From NCBI GenBank assembly GCA_902619045.1, contig CACNCX010000004.1, forward strand, positions 1 through 43,426: a stretch of DNA of 43,426 nucleotides, read 5' to 3'. The notes beneath the pieces were generated by a model. The model did not search any database, was not told the origin of the DNA, and was given only the letters and a program-made list of their open reading frames with translations. Below are positions 29,546 through 39,313 of this stretch, in pieces. Numbering within the stretch: position 1 is the stretch's first letter; the number at the start of each line of letters is the position of its first letter. The translations under genes and the position numbers were made by a program. Source of the DNA: an uncultured Alphaproteobacteria bacterium. Lineage in GTDB: Bacteria; Pseudomonadota; Alphaproteobacteria; HIMB59; GCA-002718135.

Positions 29546-30307
29546 TTACTTTTCTAAAAAATTTCTGTAATTAAATAATTCAAAATTAAATTCACCAATA
29601 ATATTTATATATTTTCTATAAAAATTTGTTTTACTTCTTTTTGTTACTCCATGAATAGAATATGGAGAGTTTAAAAACATTACTAATCTATTTTGTTTAT
29701 ATTCTATCTCCTCAATGAGATTTACATTTTCTTCTCTGACTCTAGATTTTCCATAAAAACTTGGCTTACCTTTAAAATCATAAGTGGTAAGGTTTCCACC
29801 TCTTGAATCGTCATCTACATCTTTCATATACAAAAGAGCAGCATAAAATTCTACAGGATTATCTAAATGTGGTTCGATAACTGATGTATCTCCACTTGTG
29901 GGTGTATTTATTACAAACTGACAATCTAAGTTAAAATGATTATTTTTTTCAAACCTTACTCCAATATTATCTTTTGTAAACAATCTTTCTTTTTCAACTT
30001 TATAAATTTTTTTTATTGAGTCACCAAAAATATCATAAAACTCTTCAAGAAAATTATAACTAGTGTGAAATTTTATAAACTCCTTCCACTCATCTGGTAT
30101 TTCTTTATCTCCAAGACTATTCAATGCATTATATCTATAAGCAAAATTCTCCTTGTATTCATCATTACCAATTATTTTTTCAGGTTTTGGAAAACTCTCG
30201 CTTAACTTTTTATAAATATCTTTAGGCAAAGCATCGTCAATAATTAAGTAGGGAAATTTATCAAATCTAAATTTGATATTTTCTTTATTTTGCAGAACGC
30301 TGAACAT
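29546..30307 (-). CDS. 2OG-Fe(II) oxygenase superfamily protein
   Basis: FPYLIIDDALPKDIYKKLSESFP N-terminus; iron-ligand-like IEPHLDNPVEFYAALLYMKD...GGNLTTYDF and NSPYSIHGVTKR. Confidence 0.72.
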   Translation of the reverse strand: MFSVLQNKENIKFRFDKFPYLIIDDALPKDIYKKLSESFPKPEKIIGNDEYKENFAYRYNALNSLGDKEIPDEWKEFIKFHTSYNFLEEFYDIFGDSIKKIYKVEKERLFTKDNIGVRFEKNNHFNLDCQFVINTPTSGDTSVIEPHLDNPVEFYAALLYMKDVDDDSRGGNLTTYDFKGKPSFYGKSRVREENVNLIEEIEYKQNRLVMFLNSPYSIHGVTKRSKTNFYRKYINIIGEFNFELFNYRNFLEK

Positions 30308-30383
30308 AATAAATAATTTATTTTAATATGAAAATAACAGAAAAAATTATAATTATAAATATTTAATTATCTTATACTTTTTA

Positions 30384-31145
30384 ATGGAAAAACCTATTGT
30401 TATTTATACAGATCACAGTATCAACAGAACTCTGTGCTACAGCTTTGCAAAAGGATCAGATTCACTTTTATGTCATGTAAATAATTTTAAAGATTTTAAT
30501 AAAACAATTGCCACATATGGTGTTCTTAGAGGCACTCTTGAGGTTATCAGGAAAGCTAGAAATTATTATTATATGGATCATGGTTATTTCAATCAATCAA
30601 AAAGATCTTTTGAGAATAATCGTACTAATGTAATTAACTTAGATGGATATTTCAGAATAGTTTATAATAATTTAATTCATGATGGTGTAGGTAAATTTCC
30701 AGACGATAGATTAAAAAAGCTTAACCTTGAAATACTTGAACAAAAGAAAAACGGAAGTTATATTATTTTGTCTGAACCTTCGGATGCAATGAAAAATGTT
30801 TACAACGTTCCCACTTGGACAGAAGATACAATTAAACTAGTAAAAAAATATACAGATAGAAAAATTATTTTGCATAATAAATTTTCTAAAGATCCTTTAA
30901 AAATTTTATTAAAAGATGCATGGGCTTTTATTAGTTTACAATCTACAGCAGGTTTTATGGCAATGTTAAACGGTGTTCCTTCATATTTTACTGATCCATC
31001 ACTTAAAAACATAAGTAAAATTAAAGATATTGAACGCCCTGTAATTGACTACAATATATTTAATAGCTTAGCCTATGGTCAATGGACACTAAAAGAAATG
31101 GAAACTGGTGAGGCTTGGGAAACTATTTCTAAGAATAAAGTTTAA
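30384..31145 (+). CDS. GT-B/capsule-glycosyltransferase-like protein of unknown function
   Basis: YYYMDHGYF, AWAFISLQSTAGFMAMLNGVPSYFTDPS, IERPVIDYNIFNSLAYGQWTLKEMETGEAWE; resembles KpsC/S-type GT-B C-termini in layout. Confidence 0.4.
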   Translation: MEKPIVIYTDHSINRTLCYSFAKGSDSLLCHVNNFKDFNKTIATYGVLRGTLEVIRKARNYYYMDHGYFNQSKRSFENNRTNVINLDGYFRIVYNNLIHDGVGKFPDDRLKKLNLEILEQKKNGSYIILSEPSDAMKNVYNVPTWTEDTIKLVKKYTDRKIILHNKFSKDPLKILLKDAWAFISLQSTAGFMAMLNGVPSYFTDPSLKNISKIKDIERPVIDYNIFNSLAYGQWTLKEMETGEAWETISKNKV

Positions 31146-31154
31146 GAAAATTGG

Positions 31155-31757
31155 CTAATTTGATTTAACTTGAATTGTAATATTAAAGCTTATTACAATT
31201 CTTTCTTCATTGGAAAGATTCTCATTTACTGAATGATCAAGGTAGCTTGGAAATAATACTAAAGCTCCTTCTTTAGGACTTATTCCATTTACTTGAGCAT
31301 TAAGTAAGTTAGGATTCACTGCTTTCGGATATGTATAAACAGGTGCTGGTCTTGGATCATAAAAAACAATATCTCCTGAGTTTTGTGGTGCACGAACATA
31401 ATATGCTCCACTTATTGTGCAATTACTATGTTGGTGCCTATGATTTGCAGCACCTCCTGTATTTATTATTGCCCACATATTATTTATATTAATTGATTGT
31501 TTTTGTTTTTCCCAATTCATATCAGTGATAACTTGTTCAATAGCTGGCAATATAAATTTTATAAAATTTTTAGGTTCATTTTCTTGCATATCAAAGTCTT
31601 TTGAATGCCAGCCTTTAATATTACTTTTACTAATTCCCTGTTGATCGTTTGATCGAGTAATTTTAATAAATTTATACATTTGTTCATTAATTGACTGATA
31701 ATCATCTAATTGTAGTGTCCAAACAGGTGTGGGAAAAAAAAGATTTGGCTTGTTCAT
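31155..31757 (-). CDS. 2OG-Fe(II) oxygenase, TIGR02466-like
   Basis: FPTPVWTLQLDD N-terminus, RHQHSNCTISGAYYVRAPQNSGDIVFYDPRP, GALVLFPSYLDHSVNENLSNEERIVISFNI. Confidence 0.78.
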   Translation of the reverse strand: MNKPNLFFPTPVWTLQLDDYQSINEQMYKFIKITRSNDQQGISKSNIKGWHSKDFDMQENEPKNFIKFILPAIEQVITDMNWEKQKQSININNMWAIINTGGAANHRHQHSNCTISGAYYVRAPQNSGDIVFYDPRPAPVYTYPKAVNPNLLNAQVNGISPKEGALVLFPSYLDHSVNENLSNEERIVISFNITIQVKSN

Positions 31758-31826
31758 AATCTCTATCTATATCAATTTATTCTTTCAGTAAACTAGTCTA
31801 AATGAATTTACCAAATAATTAATTTT

Positions 31827-31982
31827 TTAACTCTTTTTTGAACTAATATATTTTTTTACTAAATCTAATGTTTTAGCTATTCTCCATTGGTAGAAATTAA
31901 AATTTTTCCTACCAGAAATTATTTTGGGATTATTCTTAATTAAGATCTTTATGTAATCTGAAGTTTTATTTTTATCACTCAA
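31827..31982 (-). CDS. Possible 51-aa small protein downstream of the purH C-terminal ORF
   Basis: Not in the ORF track. TTG start overlaps the stop of 31979..32896 (TTGA). Translation: (M)SDKNKTSDYIKILIKNNPKIISGRKNFNFYQWRIAKTLDLVKKYISSKKS*. Charged, no recognisable family. Confidence 0.4.
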   Translation of the reverse strand: MSDKNKTSDYIKILIKNNPKIISGRKNFNFYQWRIAKTLDLVKKYISSKKS

Positions 31983-32896
31983 TGTTTGAAGAGCCTATTT
32001 TTGGTAAAATACAATGAAATTTTATTTTCTATAGAAAAAGAAATTATTTTTTTATCATTTATTGAACCCTTCGGCTGCGCTACAACATTGCAACCTTTTT
32101 TATTAAGTAATTTTATACTATCTGTGAACGGGAAAAAACCATCAGAAGCACAAACAAATTGTTTTTTGTTAAAATATTTATTCATATTTTTTATTGCAAA
32201 ATTAAGTGCATCAAATCTGTTTGTTTGACCGTGACCCAGACCAACAGTTTGTTTATTTCTTGATAATACTACAGCGTTTGATTTTAAGTGCTTAGCCACT
32301 TTGAGTGAAAATATTAAATCATCAATTGATTTTGACGATGCTTTTTTAGTTGAAGATAAATTAAGAAATTTTTTATTAATAGGTGTCAAATCTTTAGTTT
32401 GATACAGATCACCAAAAAGAGTAGATTTGTATTCAATATTTTGTTTTCTAATTTTTGGTATTTTTAACAAAATTAATTTTTTCTTTTGATTTAAAATATT
32501 TAATGCGTTTTTATCAAAACTAGGTGCAACAACCATTTCATAAAAATTTTTATGTATTTTTTTTGCCAGTTTTAAACCTACTTTTCTATTTAAAAAAATT
32601 AATCCCCCAAAAGCACTTTTAGGGTCACTTTTATACGATTTAATAAAAGCACTTGTAATATTATTAGAAGAAGCAACACCACAAGGATTTGTATGTTTAA
32701 TAATTATTGATGTAGGTTCACTAAACTCTGCTAAGCATTTTAGACCGCTATCAAGATCAATTAAATTATTATAACTTATAATTTTGCCACTTAGTTGAAA
32801 ATTAAATATAGAACTTTTTTGACTGTTAATTAAGTATGCTTTTTGATTTGGATTCTCACCATATCTTAGTATAATTTTTTTAATTTTTGCTTTCAT
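31979..32896 (-). CDS. purH: PurH C-terminal half: AICAR formyltransferase domain
   Basis: LRYGENPNQKAYL, GKIISYNNLIDLDSGLKCL, IIKHTNPCGVA, SAFGGLI, KSNAVVLS, ASDGFFPFTDSI, YFTKNRLFKH. Confidence 0.88.
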   Translation of the reverse strand: MKAKIKKIILRYGENPNQKAYLINSQKSSIFNFQLSGKIISYNNLIDLDSGLKCLAEFSEPTSIIIKHTNPCGVASSNNITSAFIKSYKSDPKSAFGGLIFLNRKVGLKLAKKIHKNFYEMVVAPSFDKNALNILNQKKKLILLKIPKIRKQNIEYKSTLFGDLYQTKDLTPINKKFLNLSSTKKASSKSIDDLIFSLKVAKHLKSNAVVLSRNKQTVGLGHGQTNRFDALNFAIKNMNKYFNKKQFVCASDGFFPFTDSIKLLNKKGCNVVAQPKGSINDKKIISFSIENKISLYFTKNRLFKH

Positions 32897-33485
32897 CTAA
32901 CCAATCAGAAATTATTTTATCGTAATTAGAAGTACCTTTATAAATTTTACAAGCCATTTTTTTTCTAAAAGAAAGGTCGGTCACTCCATTATTTTTTTTT
33001 AAATTACTAACAAGTTTCTTATAATCCTTAACATCCATAATTGGAGTAATATATCTAAAGTTTTTACCAGATGCTCTCAGTAAACTTGGACCACCAATAT
33101 CGATCATTTCAATTTTACTATTAATATCTTTTCTTTTTAAATATTTATGAAAAGGATACAAATTTACGATAACAATATCAATTTCAGGAATTTTTAATGA
33201 TAGAAATTGTTTTTTATGAAATTCATTTTCTCGGTCATAAAGAAGAGAGCTATATATTAATGGATTTATTGTTTTAACTCTTCCATCAAACATTTCTTTA
33301 TATTTAGTTATTTTAGAAACATCCTTACATTTAAAACCCATACCCCTTATTTTGCTGCCTGTTGACCCCGTTGAAATAAATTTATAATTATATTTACCTA
33401 GATTAGAACAAAGATATCGTAAATTTTTTTTGTCAAATACTGATATTAGAGCATATTTCTGTTTTAAATTTTTTGTAATGACCAT
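32880..33485 (-). CDS. purH: PurH N-terminal half: IMP cyclohydrolase (MGS-fold) domain
   Basis: YALISVFDKKNL, FISTGSTGSKIR, EMFDGRVKTINP, IVNLYPFHKY, IEMIDIGGPSLLRASGKNF. Separate frame from the C-terminal half, 17-nt overlap. Confidence 0.85.
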   Translation of the reverse strand: MVITKNLKQKYALISVFDKKNLRYLCSNLGKYNYKFISTGSTGSKIRGMGFKCKDVSKITKYKEMFDGRVKTINPLIYSSLLYDRENEFHKKQFLSLKIPEIDIVIVNLYPFHKYLKRKDINSKIEMIDIGGPSLLRASGKNFRYITPIMDVKDYKKLVSNLKKNNGVTDLSFRKKMACKIYKGTSNYDKIISDWLDESKN

Positions 33486-34996
33486 TTTCTTATGATTTTC
33501 TTATCAGATAATATACCTTTTATAACAATTTGTTTCGTTGGTTTAGTTTTATTATTATCAACAATTATACTGTCTTCTACAATTAATTCCATATCACTTT
33601 TAAACAGCCAAATATTATTTAAATTTGTTTTTAAAATTATATTTTTTTTACTATTTGTAAAATTAAATACCATTCCCTCTGCTAAGTGAAACCTAATATG
33701 GTAAACTAATCTGTCAGCTGTATTTTTATAAGAAATAAGACTGTCCTCGCCTTCCAATTTATCAAGATCTTTATTTATGATTAATTTCCTTTTAATTATT
33801 TTATTAAATTTGTTTAAATATCCATTGTGTGAACCTTCAAATATTTCTTCTCGTTTATTGGCTTCTCTTCTAAAGACCACTGATTGAGGAAACTTTATGT
33901 GTGGATTAGCTTCCTTTATCTCACTTATATTTGTATTTTGTAAAATAATAGTAGAATGAGCTGCACTATATCTTAGGTATTCAGGATTTTTACCAAAATT
34001 TTCAGATGCACCACAGTTCGTAAATATTTTTTCACCAAAACCACTTAACTCGAGAGATAAAGTCCCTGCACTTAAGTTAGAACTTATCATATCTTTGTTA
34101 GGCTGAACGACATCAAAAAAAAGTTTTTTGTTTTTGTCTGAATAAAAAGCAATTCCATTATCCACATTTGAAAAAATTCTTTTTTTTAAAAAATTTTCTT
34201 TATTTAAAGAATTAAAAATTTCTTTTGTGTAAATATTATTTGAGCCATTAAATAAAGGAATGGACCCATCTTTATGAAAATATTCATTTAGAATAGATGT
34301 CATTTTCAATATTAATTCATCAAATATGTTTGCTTCTTTATTTTGAAAAAAAAGAAAGATACTTTTAATTTCAATCAAGTTATTTATAAATTTTGAATGC
34401 TCCAGCACATTGTAACTTTTATGCATTCCTAATTTATCAATTTGATTATCAGCAACAAATTTTACATAACCTATATTTTTATTGTTTATTTTTTTAATTA
34501 TAAAACATGACAACATATAACCAACAATATCAAATGAAGTTATTTGTGGAATTTTTTTGTTATTAAAATCAAATAAGACTCTTTGAATATGAAAATAAAT
34601 TATTGAATCCAATTTTTTTTTATTTTTTGTACTGGATGATGAATTTATATATTCATAATTATATAAAAGATTAATAAGCCTCTTTGATGGTAAATCCTTA
34701 CTCCAAGGAAAGCCCAACTTATTTTTATTAATTTGAAACCACCCAAAAATAGACTCTTTTGATAAATCTATACCAATTTTTCCTCCTAACTTATTTGAAA
34801 AGTTTAAAAAGTCAAAGTTATGTATATTTTTACTATTATTTTTGTAAAAATTTTTTTTAAAAATAAATGATTTTACTTGATTGTAATTAGTAAAATCAAG
34901 TTTTCTAAAATTTAGATCCTTATACGAGAAATTTTTATTTGATTTAAATTTTAAAATTATAAAAATAAAAAATAATTTTTTAATTAATAAAATCAT
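33464..34996 (-). CDS. Heparinase II/III-family-like protein
   Basis: LGFPWSKDLPSKRLINLL, YFHKDGSIPLFNGSN, FGEKIFTNCGASE...YLRYSAAHSTIILQN, HNGYLNKF; located between rsmB and purH, as in other alphaproteobacteria. Confidence 0.8.
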   Translation of the reverse strand: MILLIKKLFFIFIILKFKSNKNFSYKDLNFRKLDFTNYNQVKSFIFKKNFYKNNSKNIHNFDFLNFSNKLGGKIGIDLSKESIFGWFQINKNKLGFPWSKDLPSKRLINLLYNYEYINSSSSTKNKKKLDSIIYFHIQRVLFDFNNKKIPQITSFDIVGYMLSCFIIKKINNKNIGYVKFVADNQIDKLGMHKSYNVLEHSKFINNLIEIKSIFLFFQNKEANIFDELILKMTSILNEYFHKDGSIPLFNGSNNIYTKEIFNSLNKENFLKKRIFSNVDNGIAFYSDKNKKLFFDVVQPNKDMISSNLSAGTLSLELSGFGEKIFTNCGASENFGKNPEYLRYSAAHSTIILQNTNISEIKEANPHIKFPQSVVFRREANKREEIFEGSHNGYLNKFNKIIKRKLIINKDLDKLEGEDSLISYKNTADRLVYHIRFHLAEGMVFNFTNSKKNIILKTNLNNIWLFKSDMELIVEDSIIVDNNKTKPTKQIVIKGILSDKKIIRKWSLQKI

Positions 34997-36261
34997 TTTA
35001 TCTTTTTAAGATTTGCAGCAAAATATCCATCTATATTATTATTCAATATTTTATCTGGGATTGTAATCATTAGATTGTTTTTTACTAGTTTTGAAAATCT
35101 GTGATTTTCTTCTGTTAATATAAAGTTATCAATTAAAAAATTATCATTATTTTTAAGAAATTTATTAATCTGATCAAAAGTCTCATTTTTTATAAAAGAG
35201 CAAGTCATATAAAGTATATTACCGCCTACATTTAATAAATGAGAGGCCTTTTCTAGCATATTTTGCTGTAAGTTATTAAGTCTATCAAAATCAGGCATTT
35301 TACTTTTAAAAAATATTTCAGGATTTTTTCTTATCGTTCCAATTGCCGAACAAGGAGCATCAATTATAATAAAATCGAACTTTTCATTTTTATCGAATTT
35401 TATAAAATCTCTATTTAATATTCTTGGTTTAAATTTAAGACGATTCAAATTAGATTTTAGAACTTGTATTCTTCCTTTACTCTTATCATTAAGTGTGACT
35501 TCTAAGTTTTTGGACAAAAGCTGGAACGATTTTCCTCCAGGAGCAGCGCAAGCATCTAACAACTTTAAGTTTTGATTTTTAAATATAATATTATTTATTG
35601 GAAAGAAGGAGGAGAAATCTTGTACCCACCAATCACCTTTTACAAATGATTTTATACTTTCTATTTCCTTATTATTTATCAGAAAACCTGATGTGCTACT
35701 TGTTCTTATTATATCCTCTTCAAATTTATTTAATTTTTCCTTGTTTTTAAAAACTATATGAACATTTGGCTCTTTGCAAAAATTTTCAACAAATCGTTTT
35801 TTTTCATTTATTGTTAAAGACCTTGTGCTTTCTTTAAACCATTCTGGTAAATCGTTATAATTAATTTTAATATCTTTTAATTTTTTTTTATTTCTAGCTA
35901 TCGCTTTTAAACTGGCATTTATAAGTGCTGGATAAAGTTTAAGTTTTTTGGAAATTTCGACAGAACAGTTTATAACAGCATATTCTTTAAAGTTTAAAAA
36001 TACAATTTGAGTTATTGCACTGATTAATAAAATTTTTTCATGATCTCTTAATTTTTTCTTTATATATATTTTTAATATTTTTAAGCTATGTAAGTGAAGC
36101 CTCATAGAATTTAAGGTTACATTAAAAATAAAAGATACATCTTCTTTTTTATGTTTATCAACCATCTTTTTTATAGATGTATTCTCTAATGTTTTGTTAA
36201 ATTTATAGATTGAAAATAAAATATTATGAATATCAAATCTTACTTTTTCACCTTTAATCAT
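34993..36261 (-). CDS. rsmB: 16S rRNA (cytosine-C5)-methyltransferase RsmB-like
   Basis: NusB-like N-terminus; WVQDFSSFFPINNI, LLDACAAPGGKSFQL, FIIIDAPCSAIGTIRKNPEI, YMTCSFIKNE. Confidence 0.9.
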   Translation of the reverse strand: MIKGEKVRFDIHNILFSIYKFNKTLENTSIKKMVDKHKKEDVSFIFNVTLNSMRLHLHSLKILKIYIKKKLRDHEKILLISAITQIVFLNFKEYAVINCSVEISKKLKLYPALINASLKAIARNKKKLKDIKINYNDLPEWFKESTRSLTINEKKRFVENFCKEPNVHIVFKNKEKLNKFEEDIIRTSSTSGFLINNKEIESIKSFVKGDWWVQDFSSFFPINNIIFKNQNLKLLDACAAPGGKSFQLLSKNLEVTLNDKSKGRIQVLKSNLNRLKFKPRILNRDFIKFDKNEKFDFIIIDAPCSAIGTIRKNPEIFFKSKMPDFDRLNNLQQNMLEKASHLLNVGGNILYMTCSFIKNETFDQINKFLKNNDNFLIDNFILTEENHRFSKLVKNNLMITIPDKILNNNIDGYFAANLKKIK

Positions 36262-36331
36262 GATTTTAAATAATCTATTATTTATTTAAATTAATTATAT
36301 AATAAATATCAAAAATAAAATATATTGAGTT

Positions 36332-36883
36332 ATGCGTGGTAATCTTGAAACAATTGTTGGTGCAATGTTTGCGGGTAAAACAAGTGAATTATTAAAAAGA
36401 ATACTTTGGGCCAAACATCAAGACAAAAAAATTGTAGTAATTAAACCAAGTTTAGATGACAGATACTCAAATGAAAAAATCATTACTCATAATGATTTGA
36501 GTCATGAATGTTATGCAATGAATGATTGGTCTTCGACTTTAAAAAAATTTACTTTTGAAAAAAGTGAAGTTGATATGGTATTTTTAGATGAAATTCAGTT
36601 TATGGATACAAAGCATACACTAGATAATGTTGAAATTATTTTGAGTAAAGGAATAGATGTTGTTTGTGCGGGCCTAGATCAAGACTCAAGAGGGAAGCCC
36701 TGGGAAACATCTTCAATGCTTCTAGGCTTATCTGATAAAATTGTAAAAATTTACGGTTTTTGCAATGTTTGTGGTCTTGAGGCAACAAAAACCTATAGAA
36801 AAACAGAAGGTGGTGATAGAACACAAGTGGGTGCTGCAAATATTTATGAGCCTCGATGTTTAAAGCATTGGGAGCCAAGATAG
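36332..36883 (+). CDS. tdk: Thymidine kinase
   Basis: LETIVGAMFAGKTSELLKRI P-loop, VIKPSLDDRY, MVFLDEIQFMD, VCAGLDQDSRGKPW, YGFCNVCGLEATKTYR zinc-binding region. Confidence 0.93.
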   Translation: MRGNLETIVGAMFAGKTSELLKRILWAKHQDKKIVVIKPSLDDRYSNEKIITHNDLSHECYAMNDWSSTLKKFTFEKSEVDMVFLDEIQFMDTKHTLDNVEIILSKGIDVVCAGLDQDSRGKPWETSSMLLGLSDKIVKIYGFCNVCGLEATKTYRKTEGGDRTQVGAANIYEPRCLKHWEPR

Positions 36884-36890
36884 TTTGTTT

Positions 36891-38813
36891 TTATTTATTT
36901 TGTCTGTCTTGAATTAAATTATCTACAACTGATGGATCTGCTAATGTTGAAGTATCTCCTAAATTTTCAAAATCATTTGAGGCAATTTTTCTTAAAATTC
37001 TTCTCATAATTTTTCCAGATCTTGTCTTTGGTAGTCCAGCGGTAATATGTATAAAGTCTGGAGTAGCAATAGGACCAATTTTTTCTCTAATAGTTCTTTT
37101 TAAATCCAATACTAGATCATCTGAAGAATCAACACCAACTTTGAGAGATACATAACAATATAAGCCATTACCTTTAACATCATGAGGATACCCCACTACT
37201 GCAGCTTCAGAAACATCCTTATGAGATACAAAAGCACTTTCTATTTCAGCAGTGCCTAAATTATGCCCAGATACAATTATTACATCATCTACTCTGCCTG
37301 TAATCCAATAATAACCATCTTTATCTCTCTTACATCCATCACCTGTAAAATATTTACCATTAAATTGTGAAAAATAAGTATCAATAAATCTTTTATGATC
37401 TCCGTAAACGGTTCTCATTTGACCTGGCCATGATCGTTTCATACATAACATACCTTCACATTCACCTTCTAGTTCATTTCCCTGTTTATCAACTATGCAA
37501 GGTTCAATCCCAAAAAAAGGTTTTGAAGCAGAACCAGGCTTCAATTTTATTGCACCAGTTTGAGGTGAAATTAAAATTCCCCCTGTTTCTGTTTGCCACC
37601 AAGTATCAACAATTGGACACTTTGAATTACCTGGTACTTCATAGTACCACTTCCAAGCTTCTGGATTTATTGGTTCGCCGACTGTACCTAAAAGTTTTAA
37701 TGATGATCTGTTAGTTTTTGTTACAAAACTATCACCTTCTCTCATTAAAGCTCTAATAGCAGTAGGAGCCGTGTAAAATATGTTTACTTCATGTTTATCA
37801 ACTATTTGCCAGAATCTAGAGAAGTCAGGGTAATTAGGAACACCTTCAAACATTAAAGTTGTAGCACCATTAGCAAGAGGGCCATAAATTATATAACTGT
37901 GACCAGTAATCCAACCTATGTCTGCAGTGCACCAGTATATATCTCCATCATTGTAATTAAAGATATATTCATGTGTCATTGAAGCATAAACTATATAACC
38001 ACCCGTTGTATGCATTACGCCTTTAGGCTTACCAGTTGACCCAGAGGTATATAAAATGAATAAAGGATCCTCAGCGTTTAGGACTTCTGGTTCACAAAAA
38101 CTATCAACATCTTTTAAAATATCATCATAAAAAATATCTCTATCTTTTTTTAGCTCTATCTCCTTATTTGTTCTTTTAACAACTAAACATTTTTTAACAT
38201 CCGAACATGTTTCTAGTGCCTTATCCGTAGTTAATTTCAAAGGAATAGTTTTTCCACCTCTAACTCCTTCATCTGCTGTTACTACATATTCTGATTTACA
38301 ATCTTTTATTCTGCCTGCTATTGACTCTGCAGAAAAACCTCCAAATATTATTGAGTGAACTGCTCCAATTCTTGCGCAGGCTAACATAATGTAGGCTAAC
38401 TCAGGTATCATTGTTAAGTATATTGTTACTCGATCACCTTTTTTTACTCCAATTTTTTTTAGTACATTTGCTGCTTTCGATACATTTATTAGAAGGTCTC
38501 TGTAGGTTATTTTTTTTGTTGCATTTGGATCGTCACCCTCCCAAATTATAGCAACTTTATCAGGATTATTTTCAGCATGCCTATCTATACAATTATAAGA
38601 TACATTAAGATTGCCGTCTTCAAACCATTTAATGCTAACATCATCTTTAGAATATTTTATATCTTTTATTTTTGTAAATTTTTTAATCCAATCGACCCTT
38701 TGTGCTTGATCTGCCCAAAATTTATCATTGTTTTGAATAGAATTATCATACATTGAAGAATATTTATCTTCATTAACCTTTGCATGTTCAAGCCATTCCT
38801 TTTTAATTTCCAT
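36891..38813 (-). CDS. acs: Acetyl-CoA synthetase
   Basis: [105 protein letters not shown]. Confidence 0.97.
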   Translation of the reverse strand: MEIKKEWLEHAKVNEDKYSSMYDNSIQNNDKFWADQAQRVDWIKKFTKIKDIKYSKDDVSIKWFEDGNLNVSYNCIDRHAENNPDKVAIIWEGDDPNATKKITYRDLLINVSKAANVLKKIGVKKGDRVTIYLTMIPELAYIMLACARIGAVHSIIFGGFSAESIAGRIKDCKSEYVVTADEGVRGGKTIPLKLTTDKALETCSDVKKCLVVKRTNKEIELKKDRDIFYDDILKDVDSFCEPEVLNAEDPLFILYTSGSTGKPKGVMHTTGGYIVYASMTHEYIFNYNDGDIYWCTADIGWITGHSYIIYGPLANGATTLMFEGVPNYPDFSRFWQIVDKHEVNIFYTAPTAIRALMREGDSFVTKTNRSSLKLLGTVGEPINPEAWKWYYEVPGNSKCPIVDTWWQTETGGILISPQTGAIKLKPGSASKPFFGIEPCIVDKQGNELEGECEGMLCMKRSWPGQMRTVYGDHKRFIDTYFSQFNGKYFTGDGCKRDKDGYYWITGRVDDVIIVSGHNLGTAEIESAFVSHKDVSEAAVVGYPHDVKGNGLYCYVSLKVGVDSSDDLVLDLKRTIREKIGPIATPDFIHITAGLPKTRSGKIMRRILRKIASNDFENLGDTSTLADPSVVDNLIQDRQNK

Positions 38814-38868
38814 AATACGAGACTAATTCTAATTTATTTAAATATCAACAGATAATTATTTTTTTAAG

Positions 38869-39273
38869 CTAATTTGACATTTTAATTATTGTTTGCCATT
38901 CAGTTTTTTTTAAAGGCATTACGGAGAGTCTACTTTGTTTGACAAGTGCAATATTTTTTAACTTACTGTTTTCTTTTATCTGATCAAGAGATACTGGGTT
39001 TTTTAGTTTTTTTGTTGCCTTAACATCAACTACAACAAAACGGCCTGTTTTATCTGTAGGATCTGAATAATATTCTTTTACTACTTTAACAATACCAACA
39101 ATACTTCTTTCTGTGACTGAATGATAAAAAAAACATAAATCATTTTTTTTCATCTCTTTCAAATTATTTCTAGCTTGATAATTTCGGACTCCATCCCACA
39201 TTGATGCACCCTCCTTGACTTGGTTATCCCAAGACCATGCATCAGGTTCAGATTTCAATAACCAGTATTTCAT
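38869..39273 (-). CDS. EVE-domain protein (thymocyte nuclear protein 1-like)
   Basis: YWLLKSEPDAWSWDNQVKEGASMWDGVRNYQARNNLKEMKKNDLCFFYHS. Confidence 0.92.
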   Translation of the reverse strand: MKYWLLKSEPDAWSWDNQVKEGASMWDGVRNYQARNNLKEMKKNDLCFFYHSVTERSIVGIVKVVKEYYSDPTDKTGRFVVVDVKATKKLKNPVSLDQIKENSKLKNIALVKQSRLSVMPLKKTEWQTIIKMSN

Positions 39274-39313
39274 TTTAATATTTCTTTAGTTTAAATTATT
39301 TACAAGATTAAAT

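Noticed and set aside
25586-31980. Possible integrative element at tRNA-Gly with a duplicated attachment site
   Set aside because: No integrase or recombinase ORF, and I could not see a second copy of the tRNA 3' end at the far side of the block. Kept only as an accessory region.
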